Positions 1-12,339 of a stretch of 64,000 nt of DNA are shown piece after piece. The stretch lies in the NCBI GenBank assembly GCA_944470555.2, contig OX104130.1, positions 75,893,160 through 75,957,159 on the forward strand, written 5' to 3'. The stretch is from Heterobilharzia americana (lineage: Eukaryota; Platyhelminthes; Trematoda; Strigeidida; Schistosomatidae). How positions within the stretch are numbered: the first letter of the stretch is position 1; every line of letters starts with the position of its first letter. The notes below the pieces were generated by a model. It was not told where the DNA came from, ran no database searches, and worked only from the letters and a program-made list of their open reading frames with translations. The position numbers were made by a program, and so were the translations under genes.

Positions 1-689
1 CATCATCAGCATTACCAATTCATTTTGCTGTCAAACGTTTCCTCTTGTTTTTATTTCCCACTCACTTATTTTCTCAAGTATTTCGTGACCACTCTGTCTA
101 GGTCATCAAAAACGCTCACCAGTGTGAAGAGCTGCTTTCCTTTAGTAGCGTATAAGCTACAATTTCCTTTATCAGTATCTGAAAAACACTCTACATCACA
201 AAAATCAACTTACAAACTCGAATAACTTTCTTCTACATTTTGCAGTTGTTAATCTACCAATAATCAGAACGCCATTTCTTAGTAAATAAAGTGACAAAAG
301 AAATAACTAAGGGAATCATTTAGGACGTGGAAGACTGACTGCGGTTAGATCATTCCCTGCTCCCCAAGAGGTCAGTTGATGTGTACAGGAAATGTGGTAA
401 AATTCTAAGTGATGTTTTATGAAGAAGTTCAAAGTTGCATGGACTGGTCACTGCAGAGTAATCAGTTGCATAGAGTTCCAAGTTGCAATATGATCACGAA
501 ACTAGGAGACACCATCGTGGTCCACTTTGATTGATTTTAACTGGTTGGATGTATGGGTACATTAATGAACATTATTCACTTCCGCAGGAGGTTGATAAAC
601 TCTTAGAAAGCTCAATGGTAACATTTCTGACCACAACACTGGATAGCATTGGTTTGAACCTCTTAGGGGATATCATTTCCCCAGCAGTT
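1..689. other. No recognised gene
   Basis: This is AT-rich sequence with short chance reading frames only. I see no motif, splice-bounded exon or repeat that I can name. The RTE-like similarity starts only near its right end. Confidence 0.5.
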
Positions 690-1965
690 TTAGAAATGGC
701 ATTCAACTGTTCGCCCCAACTTCATCGATTTTGAAAAGGCCTTCGAAAGCGTCGACCGAGAAGTAATTTGTCAGGCAGCTGCTTCAACACTACGGTCTTA
801 GTATCACAAACCTTTATCGACCTCATTCAACAGCTATATGCTCTATGATGCTACATACCAAGTGATCCACGATGCAAAGCTCAGTGATGCCTTTGAAGTG
901 AAGACAGGAGTAAGACAAGGCTACCCTCCTACTATCACCCATGATCTTCCCGATTGTGGTCGACTGGATTATGCAGCAAACTGTGGGGAGTGAGAAGATA
1001 GGCATAAGCTGTTTGACTGATGAAAAGACCTCAGAAGAAGATTTAGATTTCTCTGGTGATCATTTATGTCCAGTGTCTTGTCACACAAACTCGAAGATCT
1101 GCAAGCGAAAACTAACTAGTTGACAGAAGAGGCGAGGCAGCGAAGGAAGACAGGAATTCAGGTGAACGTAAGGAAGGCAGAGGTGATGAAGATACGCAAC
1201 CACCACCACCACCAACAATAACAAGCACCAATAACCATCAATGGGGGAAATCTGAAGGAAGTAGTCTCTTCCACCTACCTGCTCACTCAGGCAGCATCGT
1301 CTCAACTGCAGACGGTGGCGGCGCAGATGCTGATGTCAAAGCCAGGATCGGAAGGACATCAAGACAGATCTGCTTTCATTAATTTGAAATCAGTGTGTAG
1401 ATCTACTGCACTCAACATAAAAAAACAAGATGTGGATTTTCAACTGTAATTCAGTCAAGTCAGTGCTACAATATGCTTCAGAAACTTGGCGTGTTACGAA
1501 AAGCATTTCCAACGAACTGCACATCTACATCAGCAGCTGGCACCTACGCTCCTTCACTAGCTACTGACACTGAAGATCAGATCAGATGGTCAGAATTATA
1601 GGAATAAGGAAAAAGGAACTCTAGCTGACGTGGCGACGAACCAACCAACAACCCAACGCACAACAAACATGCAGAAGAAAGTGGAAATGGATTGGATTGG
1701 ACACACAGTGAGAAGACGGTTTGGGGTTATCACACATCAGGTAAGGCCAGACCGTCGAGTGGAAGCCAAATGGGAAACGAGGAGTTGGGCGTCACAGTTT
1801 AGGGTGACATGGAGAAGATGGTGTGAGGAAGAAATGAAAGCTTGTGGGGAGTCTTGGCGCCAGGTTGAAAAGATTGTAGAGAAGAGAATGAAATGTCGAC
1901 ATGCTACTGAAATCCTATGTTCCACTAGGAACACAAAGAGCGAATAATAGATAATAAAGCAGTTT
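690..1965 (+). mobile_element. RTE-clade LINE, RT to 3' end, degenerate (copy 1)
   Basis: This is a truncated non-LTR retrotransposon. Reverse transcriptase motif A is readable near 720 (NFIDFEKAFESVDREV), followed by the region matching ...VIHDAKLSDAFEVKTGVRQGYP and then the C-terminal region ending near 1947 (MDWIGHTVRRRFG... then ATEILCSTRNTK). The reading frame shifts several times, so it is a pseudogene. The 3' end runs into an AATAATAGATAATAA tail, the short-repeat tail typical of RTE elements. The same protein signature recurs in nine other places in the window. The RTE/SR2 assignment comes from family knowledge and was not run as a phylogeny. Confidence 0.85.
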
Positions 1966-1978
1966 CAGATACGACTTG

Positions 1979-2011
1979 CTGATGAGCTCCAGCAAGCACG
2001 AAACTTAAGTC
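1979..2011 (+). ncRNA. Hammerhead-like ribozyme motif, third family
   Basis: The core CTGATGA is at 1979-1985 and GAAA at 2000-2003. The GAAA is followed by a palindromic stem-III segment ACTTAAGT and a potential cleavage C at 2011. Stem II is weak (GCU/AGC only) and stem I is poor, so activity is doubtful. The downstream sequence is shared with related motifs near 8.1, 22.7, 46.3 and 50.5 kb, which argues for a dispersed repeat. Confidence 0.5.
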
Positions 2012-3539
2012 AAGCAGACTTACCTACCAACTACTTCCAGCTAACTGGAAAGTCTAAAGTTAGTTACTGACAAATGAATATGTAGCAAGTATCATCCCTG
2101 TGGCTTTCAAAAATCATTTAAATTCTCATCATTTTTTCCACAACTAACCTTCCTTATGAATGCAATGAGAACAGTGTTTACACGATTGGAAGAGGTCGTT
2201 TAGTTCATAGGATTTTAATCAGCTGACCTAACCCAAAGTGATACATAATCAGTAAACAAAAGTAAACATGTCTGCCAGATCTTGTAAAAGATCAGAATTT
2301 GAGATACCATACCATAAGTAACGTGTGCAACAAATGAACCCAGTCAAGCTAAACACATCAAAATAAGATGTGACTATGTTTAAAGGAGTAATAGAGAAAT
2401 TAAGATTTGTGATTCAAGATGAAGATGATAATTGTTTATTGTTCTCTAAGCTTTGAGTTTTGTTCTTAGAAGTTCCACTAGTAGACTAAGGAAACTCGTC
2501 AGTAATTACTTAGAACAGAAGATATCTTCCGCTGCGATCGCCTAATCATGTAAATTACAATGTATACAAAATTGGGAAGTAAGATAAAGAAAATATAATG
2601 ACGATGGAATATGTGCAGTCGATTTTTCAAAAACATTAACTTGAAAGTAAAGAGAGTTAGCGAATAGGTTCGAAAGATGTACTGGACTTGTTTGAAGAAC
2701 AGAGTCATTGACTACAAAGGTAATGAGATGTTGACTTTCATTTCTTGTTGAACTCACAAGTTAAATCTCATTGACTTTATAGCAGTGGCTTCAGCAAATC
2801 ACATTCTGCCTAAAGTCTCTTGTCTGTTGATAATTGTGAAGACTTTTTGAGTTTATTACATGTCAGTGTTCATAACCGTTAATACATTCTCAAAAAACCC
2901 GGGTAGGTTAAATGCAGCTGATGAATATCCTATAAAACAAAGTGACATCAAATAATTCTATGACCTCTGCTTTGGTATATGTTATTTAGATTTCATAGGT
3001 TTGTCCATGAACTTGTTGCACATTGGTTGAGACTTTCAAACTCTAACAGTTGAGTTGCGCATTGGAACCCCGCCACACTAATCAATGTTTACGCAGTAAC
3101 ATTATTCATCGTCTTATAGTAGTTGTGACTGATTGTATGGTGCATAACCTTAAAAACAACTAATGAGCTGTATACTCTCACTTCCATTTCTTGAAATCTA
3201 TTGATATGACAATTAGACGATAGTGAAGAACCAATACTGTGTACGCACGAAACGTAGTCGATTCAACATAAATAACTGGATAGCACAGATAAGACAGGAA
3301 TGATGATCTTTCTAAATGTAAACACTTGTTCGACATAAGAAAGCAGAATATATTTCTGGTTATTTCACTGATTCATCAACTTCATTATTGAGATAAAAAA
3401 AACAGTAAATTAATCAAGAGCTTTTAAATTGCAGGTTATCTGATTAATATGCTTGACAACAAGCAACGAATGTGGAAAAAAGCAGGATTCAATGAGGCAT
3501 AGATTTAGGTGTAGCATCACCATTAAAAGGGTAGTGCAA
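2012..3539. other. No recognised gene
   Basis: I see AT-rich sequence without recognisable coding or repeat structure. Small reading frames on the minus strand (2499-2757) lack family motifs and splice context. Confidence 0.45.
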
Positions 3540-3870
3540 CAATCAAGGAAAGACAAAACTTCGATCCTCGACACATGTAAATGCACATATCACTTCATAT
3601 TTACTTTCGGAAGCGAATAAATTGGTCATACGGAGAGCCGTCTATCTACCCAAATGGTTGAACACCTACCTAAATGGCTAAAGGATGCCTAGAAGAAGAC
3701 CATGTGGAGCTGAATAACGAAACACTTAATGTATTAAAAGCATAATATTGATATCTCTAAGTCCTTTATGATTATCGGTAGACAGCAAAATAGGAAATTG
3801 CTTGCGATTCCAGAAGCCTGCGCGATTCAAGTTGTCAAATCAAAGCTCTGCATTTAAAAGGAAATAGAAA
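3540..3870 (+). pseudogene. Penelope-like element GIY-YIG endonuclease fragment
   Basis: Read through stops and frameshifts, the plus strand gives C-K-C-x-Y-H-F near 3565, then IGHTESRLST (the Y-I-G-x-T core of GIY-YIG nucleases), EHLPKWL, a spacer, and ISKSFMIIGRQQNRKLLA with EACAIQVVKSKLCI near 3840. The order matches the C-terminal endonuclease domain of Penelope-like retroelements. Related fragments lie at 9.3, 15.6, 21.7, 42.7 and 58.9 kb. It is non-functional because several in-frame stops occur. No RT is attached. Confidence 0.7.
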
Positions 3871-6029
3871 TCTGCTTGAATCTGCCACAGTAGGAGTTAG
3901 CATCGTCTAATCCTGTTCAATCTTTTTTATTTGTTCTTCCCTCTTAATTATCACTCATCGTATATTTTTGTCTTCCTTCCTTGATTTGTTTCGCCTACTT
4001 AACCTTATTCCTGTTACTATTGTTATCATTATTAATCGTCTCAGTATACACCTAGTTTTCTTGTTATGTCTGCATAAGTACTGTAAAGTATTTTGTTTCG
4101 AATGTCGTGATCTACGCTCAATCAATTCAGTTCTCACCCCTGTGTCAACAAAATTACTATTAGTATTATTCCATGTGAACTGTGATCGAGATTTGATCAG
4201 ATAGTATGACAAATAATGAGCACTGAGTTAAAGGTTGACATTAGGCATAGCTTGTATCTCTGTAAGTCACAGCGTGTATGAAATCAAATGATCCCAGTGT
4301 TTCGTACAAAAAATTGGTCCGAGCTTCTTCAGGGAAGCTATTATTATGATTATTATTTTCCTACCTGAAGTTCAAATGACCTTTAGACTGCGCTATTATC
4401 CAAAACTCATAGTTTTTCATGTAACTTATCCCCAACTCATTCAGTTTGAACATCCATTTCTACCCTCTGCATTACCACTTGACCTATAAAAACTGATCAT
4501 TTCTGTGTTGTTGTGTCTAAATCTATGCCTCAGTCTAAGTTATATATATGTATATATGTATATTCTTTTGCATTGTTTAACAGTATATACAATCAAGTAT
4601 GTAGAGTATCCAGCTGACGAGCACTACTGGGATATATGGATTCATTGAATCCTGACTTTTTCACACTTGTTGCTTCGTTTAAAGTTGTATCGAGAAATAA
4701 ACGTTTCAATATGCTTTAACCAAGAATATGGCTTTAATAAAGTTGCAATATTATTCTACTGATCTCTTCAAATTGAATAGACCTTAAGTTGAGATAGAAC
4801 TTAAGCCAATAAACCATTAGACTATGAACTCAAAGTTCTATAAAATGAGAAAAAGCATCAAAGTGATAATAAGGTTTCGATGTCAATTATATCGCCTAGT
4901 ACTGCTCATAGTTGTCAGTTGGCTATGAGTTAACATATTTAAGTCCAAAAATTCAGTGTAATTAGCTGTACTTGTAAGCTAACAGACTATTCTTATCCTC
5001 TCAACAAGTAACTTTTCTTTTCGTTGTAAACAAAGATCAAATGAAATTGAAAGCATTATGAGCTAAACGATTGAAGCTATTTACATGTTATTTGACTAAT
5101 TTGACCTGGTGTAAACAAAACTTTAAAAGTGAATCACCTACAATATAAACTGAATGTTTGATTCAGTCTATTCTTAGTAGTGAAGCGAATGCAACTGTCA
5201 TACTGAATTTATGAAATGTAATTCTGACAATAATAGTGTAATACATAACAGGTTTAACAGAAATTTGACCTGACCCAACGGTTAGTCCCTGTGGATTCTT
5301 TAGTAATATACCGATTATATGCCTCAACTAAAATTTCTTTTATGGTTGAAAGTGGAGTGATTTAAGAAGATGCTTTATTCACCAATATCCACATTTTAAA
5401 CTAACCCTAATTACTAGAATCTCTCTATACATCTGATAAATTTTAGCAGCTATAAATCTTGTTCAAGCCCAACAGTTACATGAGTTGGGGTTATCGTAGC
5501 CACTGATAAGTAAGAAATACCGTCCATGTCATTTCTTGTGCTGATCTACCAAACGTTCAGTCATTTAACAGTTAAAACTAAGTGTTTCAGCTTATATCAA
5601 GAGACATTTAGCATCATATCTAATATTCTTCTTAATTAGAAGGCTACAGTCCGAAGTTATCATAGATGATTATGGAGAAAGTAATAAGACAATCAATAAA
5701 TAGTAAGACTAGTTTGTATACCCCAACTTCTGCTATTGCTAACTCCAACAAAATGTTGAAAGAAAAACTGCTCTTTCCCGGTTAAGGGGAAATAACTTTA
5801 ATCCTCTGAAAAAATTGTATCAGAGAATATTAGTGGTGTCATGCCTTACAGTCGGTTTCCATAGCAGGGTTCCCATATTTGATGAAGATCTTTGAAAAAT
5901 TTCATTTTGTTGTCAAACAGCTGGTCTATACGCTTTAAGAACTGCTTCAGAAAAATTGTATTTTAAGGTGACCGCATTACTACTGGGCAATAGAAGCTTC
6001 GATTTGTGATACACAGTGAAATTTTAAGG
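3871..6029. other. No recognised gene; small TA-rich tract
   Basis: The only structure I see is a TA-rich tract at about 4541-4562. At 4606-4645 a stretch resembles a decayed Smalpha hammerhead (ATCCAGCTGACGAG followed by TGGATTC), with the GAAA box lost. Nothing else is assignable. Confidence 0.4.
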
Positions 6030-6770
6030 TAGAAATGTTTTTATTTACCATGCAAATGATACTGTCCTGCTACGTCGAGACACCGACGCAATAAACAGGC
6101 TTCTGAACGCACTGAACAGAAGTCTGAATATGTTTTGCATGCATTTCACTGCCACCTGATGACAAAATCTCAGCTGAGATACAGAAGGCTCGTTTAGCAT
6201 TTGCCAACTTGCATCACCTGTGCCGCCGACTATCTATGAAAAGAAGGATAAACTGCACTGCAATTTGTCCCGTTATGTTAAGTGGCTATGAGAGATAGCC
6301 ATTAAAAGAAAATATGAATCACCTGCAGGGTTTTGACAACAAGTGACTACGTAGCATCACTTGCGATCGGTGGAATCACCGTAAGAGTAATGTTGAGTTC
6401 AAGTGAAGGGTACTAGGCGGCAAAAAAAGCATATCGATTAGTGAGGTTGTAAACCCAAGTCGACTAAGATCGCTTGGACACCTACTGTGCATGCCCAGCC
6501 GATACCTACCCCGATGCACCCTGCAGGGAGAACTTGGATTAAATTGGAAGATGGTTTATGGTGGCCAGACTAAGATGTGACACCAGTCAATGAAGTCGAT
6601 GACCGTTGGTTTGAGCAGTGTGATGTGATTTAGACTGCCTGATTAGGGTTTTTGAGACGAACAGAATCAGTGGATGAAGATTGTTCGTGACATGGCTGGA
6701 AATCTGTCACAAAGGATTGGAAGTATTAACTCCTCGGCATCTTTTAAAACTTGGATATTTTCAATCACCT
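6030..6770 (+). mobile_element. Second non-LTR family, RT tail and 3' region (copy A)
   Basis: A degraded RT motif C region is visible at about 6050 (HAND in place of YADD, then TVLLRRDTDAINRLLNALNR). It is followed by the typical C-terminal string of this family (a decayed gene with stops): the LRSLACDRWNHR-like area near 6350, the LGHLLCMPSRYLP area near 6480, and a 3' portion to 6770. The same family occurs at 10.2-10.9, 12.3-13.2, 24.8-25.4, 32.2-32.4, 41.5-42.3 and 51.0-51.4 kb. The clade is uncertain (CR1/Jockey-like by feel). It is not the RTE family, whose C-terminus is different. Confidence 0.7.
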
Positions 6771-8148
6771 CCATATTGTTTATTTTCTTAAACAACTTCG
6801 TCTACATTTTTTATCAGTCATGTTCCATGCGTTCATCGTTTGTGTATTACTATGAAGTGTGTCAACTTTAGCTGATACAGCTATGTGTAAGGTTCTACTT
6901 TGATTTTGTCTGTCTAACTGCTTTTTCTCTTCAGAAATGAATAACGTCTAAAGTCTTAGACGTAAACTGATACTTCAAAAAAACCCATCACGATACACCT
7001 TAATCTGAGGTACAACCAACGCACATAGTGATCGATTCATCTCCACCTTCAGTCAGAAAAGTGAAGTAAAAGAATTGAAAGAATTTAGTAGCTGTTTCGT
7101 TCTATCTTCAGAAGTACACGTTGTTGACCTTACACGATAACACTATACACAATGTCCTTAAAAATGAGACTAACAAATCCGTGTTACTAAGCCAGACCTA
7201 TAACATTAATGCATCTCATTTGCAGTTATACTTCAGTCTCAAATAAAATGATTTTTATCAGTCTACATTTCTAAGGTTACTGTCTGAAGGCGGAAGAAAC
7301 GTGCATTCTGGTAATCCCAGCTAGCCACTACCAAGTAAATTATAACAACATAAATCTTCAGGTAATATCGAAGCATCCATATAGAAAATTATAGGCTGGC
7401 AGAGGATTGTCATTTCGATCCAGTATAACAGGGAATTGTAAATATCAGCAAATAACACTCGTTAGTTTGCCTTGCATTTCTTTTCATTTTAAAGTTTCAG
7501 TATATGTAAGTTCTTTCTTTCCTTTATCTCAACAGAATACTTGGGACAATTAGCAACAAGAGATTTTGAATTATCAAGATCCATTGAAGTAAAATGAATA
7601 AACGAAAAAGCAATTTATCTCAATAACTAAACTAATTAATGAATTGTTCAATTATGTATCTAACTAAAACGTCCCAGAGATTTACAACACATTTAACTAT
7701 CCTATAGCGATATATATAAAATGAATAAAATCGAATCTGTGAACGATATAAAAATCAGTAATTGAAAACTTTTATACAGCTGAACATAAATACGATCCAC
7801 ACACATTCAATACTCGTTAGTTGAGGGTGATCGGGAGGAATTCTTGTTTGTTATCAACGTGTCTCTGTGACTCCAAGGGAATTATTGTCCCCTGTGAAAC
7901 TTAAAGCCCACTTCACCAAGTGTTTCAGTTAGCAACTTCACCATTGAGCTGTTAGGGTCATGGTTGACTTCCTGTGGGACTGAATGTTCACTGAAGAGTA
8001 ACCAATTTCATATTGCTTGCTTCTGATTAGTGGCAGAACTCAGTCGATTACTTTGCTCAGTGGTAACGTCTTCAACTGCAACACTCGGTGACGTGAGTTT
8101 GAATATCAGGTGGGACATCAGTCCCGTTGGGGTTACAGATGAGCCTTG
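6771..8148. other. No recognised gene
   Basis: AT-rich tract. The last about 300 bases (7860-8148) appear to be the upstream part of a repeat that ends in the hammerhead-like motif at 8149, but I cannot define its start. Confidence 0.4.
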
Positions 8149-8181
8149 CTGACGAGTGTCAAAAAGCACGAAATTTAGGTC
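8149..8181 (+). ncRNA. Hammerhead-like ribozyme motif, third family
   Basis: CTGACGA occurs at 8149-8155 (the fifth position of the core is free, so CTGANGA holds). Stem II is GTGT/GCAC around a CAAAAA loop, then GAAA is at 8170-8173, followed by ATTTAGGT and a C at 8181. Core, stem II and the NUH site are all present. Stem I is not evident in the flanks, so self-cleavage is uncertain. Confidence 0.55.
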
Positions 8182-8339
8182 CAGAGCTGTCGGCCAAATA
8201 CCTCCAACCAACTAACATCCATCGCAGTGTACAATGACAGTGAGCTTCCTAGCTTGGCGATCACCTTGCGAAATAATCGATAGAATTCAGTCAGAAACAT
8301 GAAATCGGTTCCTCTCCAGTAACCAGTCAATGCTCAATC

Positions 8340-8650
8340 CATTTTATCAAAAACCTTGTTTGTTTAATTGGTACTGATAAGCATCTTGTGTTACTTGACA
8401 TCAAAGCCTTACTCACTCATAAATGTTCCAGTTAGTAAAACCATTGAGTAAATGTGTAAAATAGATGACACTTCTTCTATTCCAATAAGAGAACTCCAGA
8501 TACTGTTGTTTCGATGTTCGAAAAATACTCACTTTCGGTTTAGCGGTCAGTTATTTCATCAGGTCGTTGATGTTGCAATGGGAGGCCTCTGGAGACCACT
8601 ATTTGCTGACTTATTTCTTTCAACTTTAAACGTTAGTAAGTGAATACGGA
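8340..8650 (+). pseudogene. Penelope-like reverse transcriptase fragment
   Basis: The reading frame contains LLDIKALLT near 8395 and then, across a stop, IPIRELQILLFRCSKN, HFRFSGQLFHQ and DVAMGGLWRPLFADLFLSTL near 8600. Intact Penelope-like RTs have a VAMGSPLGPLLAD type motif in the last position, so this is motif B with substitutions. The piece has no start, no motif C and is broken upstream. It is probably from the same family as the endonuclease fragments at 3.6 and 9.3 kb. Confidence 0.7.
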
Positions 8651-9234
8651 GTAGGGAGAACTGTTTCAGTGAGACACAGATGAGACTTTTATTGAATATA
8701 AGTGTAAAACGGAAGCGTAAACTTTGTTGAAGAATTTTAATTCATGTGAATTTAAAGCTTAAAAATGAACACGGAAAGAATGAGTCCATTTAGCTCCTAA
8801 ACTTTTCTGTAGTTGAAAGGAATTATGTATTTATATATAAAGCTCCACTAACAGTTACCTTTCATGGTCTGGGAAATATCACTCCAAGAGTTTTGTTCTA
8901 ATTTAGCATAAGAGAGGCATAATTAGAAGCCCGTACTATAGAGAGCGAAAAACCTGCACTGAGAGTACTATAAATATGAAAAACAAACAATGAATTACAT
9001 CTTAACCAAACATGACAGCCCAGAAAGCTTTGCCCACAAGTACTTTAGATGTAAAGAAGACAGAACAGCAGTCTATACAGTCCAAAAGGTGGTTATTAAC
9101 CTAATCGTTTATTTAAGGAGATAAATTATTTGACACATTTAAACGAAGAATGGAAAATGCCTTTAAAAGAACTTTCTAAACAGTTAAGATTGTGCCTATT
9201 AACACCACCTAATGGATGATGAGGCAATCAAACT

Positions 9235-9500
9235 GAATAAATCAATTTAAATATACTTTCGGAAGTATGATTGAGCATTTTCCTACATTGTTAAGGTGGG
9301 TTGAAATGAAAACCTCTCATAGCTGTATTACAAGGCTGCTACTGGATTACGGATACGATATCAATACTTCTAAGGCTTTTACAGTTGTCACCAGACAACG
9401 AAACAAGAAAATACTAGCGGTCTTGAAACTATGAGCAATTAGAGTTAGTAAACCTAGGCTATCTATGCAGAAGGAGTGGTAATCTTCTTCAATTTTCTAG
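9235..9500 (+). pseudogene. Penelope-like GIY-YIG endonuclease C-terminal fragment
   Basis: With one stop, the frame reads IEHFPTLLRWVEMKTSH, then ITRLLLDYGYDINTSKAF, TVVTRQRNKKILAV and IRVSKPRLSMQKEW. This is the C-terminal half of the PLE nuclease domain (after the YIG core), collinear with the fragment at 3.6 kb. It is a dead fragment lying just upstream of an RTE copy. Confidence 0.7.
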
Positions 9501-9684
9501 TTTGCTGTAAACATATTTATTAATGTTTTTCTTTCTTGGTGTATTTATTTGTAAATTGTCTCTCTTCTGTTATGTTTCCTTTTCTCTTGAACATTTTTTA
9601 ATACACTAATATCTTATAACCATTATTATTAACAATAATTATTATTATCACTGCTGTTTAATCATCCACCTTTACAGGCGTTCA

Positions 9685-10225
9685 TTAGCCTGAAACCAGT
9701 GTGGAGATCTTCTGCACTCAGCATGTGGAACAACATCCGGATTTTCAACACCAACTTCAATCAAGTCAGTGCTTCTGTATGGCTCAGAGACTTGGCGCGT
9801 CACGAAAGGGATTTCCAACAAACTACTAACATTCATCAACAACTGCCTACACTGGCTCGTTACTGAAGATCAGATGGCCAGAATAATGAGAATAAGCAAC
9901 AAGGAGCTCTGGGAACGAACCAACAAAGCAAGAACCTATTGCCCAACAATTATGCAGGAGGAAGTGGAGATGGATTGGGTATACACTGAGAAGGCCGACT
10001 GGGGATATCACGCGTCAGGCCAGTTGCTCGAGTGGAATCTCCATGGGAAGCGACGAGTTGAACGTCCGAGGGTGACATGGAGGAGATCGTGTGAGGAGGA
10101 AATGAAAACTTGTGGGCTGTCATGGAGCCAGGTTCAAAAGATTTCAGAGAAGAGAGTGGAATGGAGACGTGCTAGTGAAGCCCTATGTTCTATTAGGAAC
10201 CCAAGGGACTAATAATAATAATTAA
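9685..10225 (+). mobile_element. RTE-clade LINE 3' end (copy 2)
   Basis: From about 9685 the sequence encodes the RTE C-terminal region. A 147-codon open stretch (9769-10212) begins within LLYGSETWRVTKGISNKL and ends with EALCSIRNPRD, one of the better preserved C-terminal tails in the window. The 3' tail is AATAATAATAATTAA. The copy is 5'-truncated, as expected of LINE insertion. The RT catalytic core is absent. Confidence 0.88.
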
Positions 10226-10920
10226 TCACCTACCCTTTTATCCAGATCAACATAGGACCAGGCATTACTGCGTAGCGGTCCAAGTTGCCACAGCTAATAT
10301 CACTACATCAAGTAAAAAGGTAGTGAGGTGAAGGATGAAGATAAGAGAATGCAGTCAAAAGAAATATAAAGTACGAAAGGAGAGAAACGAAGAATGAGAA
10401 AGTGGTGAGATCAGGTATAGCGTCGTTAAGATGAGGATAATGTATGTATGCATCTGCGCCACTGACATCAGTCCTGAGCCATATACCCTAGAGTCTCCAA
10501 CCACTGGTTCCTCTTGTCCCGCAGACATCATATGGCTCAAACCAACAGTCAGAGACTTCATACATTGGTGCCATGTTCTAGTCTGGCCACCTTGGGCTTT
10601 TTTCCAGCCTGAACCTACTTCAGGCAACATTGTGTGACGAGGCAATCGGTGACTAGGCATATGTAGTACGTGTCCCAACCACCTCAGTCAATGAAGGTTC
10701 ACAAACTCGTTAACCGGCTTACCTCTTTTCCCTAAAACTCTACTCCTGACCTCTGCGTTACTCACGTGGTGACACCACGGAATACGGCCTATACTACGAA
10801 GGCAACGGTAGTAAAACATCTGAAGCCTTCTCATGTCTTCTCTCCAACCAATACTCCAGCTTTCTCTAGTTTTACTCTGTTACCAAACTTCTTAACTGAC
10901 GCCTATTTACTTTATTCATA
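10226..10920 (-). mobile_element. Second non-LTR family, 3' region (copy B)
   Basis: On the minus strand the frame 10678-10355 reads MGHVLHMPSHRLPRHTML, then GSGWKKAQGGQTRTWHQCM and KSLTVGLSHM. This is the least decayed example of this family's C-terminus in the window. Homology continues upstream on the minus strand to about 10920. The tail at 10240-10340 is shared with copy D near 24.85-24.97 kb, so it is the 3' UTR of this subfamily. Confidence 0.75.
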
Positions 10921-11094
10921 ACGATGTAATTTCCAATCTTTTCAATCTAAAATTTCATAGCCAATCTCATCATTATTATCACTCCCATTATTGTTGTTGT
11001 CAATTTTTTTCATTCAGTACCTACAGTTTCTTAGTTCTGTACTGTTATCAAGTTATTTACTCGACTGTTAACTATTCTTGATACTGGATCATGA

Positions 11095-11290
11095 TTGAAG
11101 GTGAAATGAAAATTTTGGTCAAGGCAGGATTCGTACCAGTGGCCTAGTCGTCCACTAACTGACCTTAGTCTCATGGCTCATTTGATAGAGAGAGCACCAG
11201 TTCGATAACGCGAAAGCCGTTAGTTTGTATTCGTCATTGACCCAAATTTTTACTTCACCTTCAAGCATCACTCACTATCAATAATAAGAG
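11095..11290 (-). repeat. Possible tRNA-like SINE fragment
   Basis: The minus strand carries a box-B-like sequence (GGTACGAATCC) near 11125. A similar flank (reads on plus as TTTTGGTCAAGGCAGGATTCG) occurs near 20.7 kb in divergent form. No box A or ribozyme can be placed, so the assignment is tentative. Confidence 0.3.
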
Positions 11291-11444
11291 TTTGCCAAAC
11301 TAGTGCTATCTCAGACTGTTCAAAATGGCATAACTTATTTGAAGTTTTTTGTTTAATCTTCATTATCAATGTGTTGCTTCCATCTAACTTATTCGCAGTT
11401 TTATTTGACCTGTTTAAAGTGCTCACTCAAAGTTTCTATGCTTC

Positions 11445-11705
11445 ATTCAGTGGGCATAGACTGAGAAGACCAATTGGGGGCATCAGGTGCCGGGTCCTCG
11501 AGTGGAACCCAGAGGGAAACCTCGAGTTAGGCATCCGAGGCGAGGGTGATATGAAGGAGATGATGTGGGGAAGAAATGAAAGCTTGTGGGGAGTCATGGA
11601 GCCGGATTCAAAAGACTGCAGGGAAGAGATTGAGATGGCGACGTGATACCGAAGCTCTAAGTTCCATTAGGAACCCAAGGGAAAAATAATAATAAAATAA
11701 TAAAT
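11445..11705 (+). mobile_element. RTE-clade LINE extreme 3' end (copy 3)
   Basis: This is only the last about 230 bases of the RTE family: RLRRPIGGI, then VLEWNPEGN, with the frame broken before the final SSIRNPREK-like tail at 11675. It ends in AATAATAATAAAATAATAAA, a short-repeat tail. It is strongly 5' truncated. Confidence 0.8.
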
Positions 11706-12339
11706 ATTTAAAGTACTCACTCAATGTTTCTATGCTTCGTTCAGTATATTAGTCTGTATTATGATTGTATGTATCCCTTAATAACATAATACTGCATATG
11801 ATCATATGGGTAGATTAAAACGTCAACCAGTTCAAATGAAGTCTATGAATTCAATAAAACCCACCCTAACAACGTTTTTTGCTTCTTTTAAACCCATCTC
11901 CTCCTACTTTAGTAAAATGTTACGGGATATTCTGATTCTAGATTCAGCAATGTGGTTTACCAATGACATTTATGAAAAGAAAAATAAGAAAAAGCCATGT
12001 AGACGATTTGGGTACCTTCTGCATATTCTCAGTTCCTAATACTCACTATTCTTTTCCAAAATTCAGTCATATGAAACACAAACTTGATGGAAACACTTAA
12101 CTGAATCAAAAATGTAGATGACCATACATCAATGAAGGTGAACAAAGCAATTAGCCCAAAATGTTAGAAGGATCTATAGACCAAACCTTTGTTTTACTAA
12201 ACAAAAATCATTTTCACTATGGATGCGCCAACTCATATCACTTGTCTAAGTTCGTCATACTAGCTGGGTATTAAAGTTGAATCAAAAGGAATAGCTCATA
12301 AAAAAACTCAGTGGACAATGCAGGGGTCATCTGAACAAG

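Noticed and set aside
4606..4645. Smalpha hammerhead
   Set aside because: The stem I halves (ATCCA, TGGAT) and CTGACGA are seen, but the GAAA box and stem II are missing, so I do not call a ribozyme.
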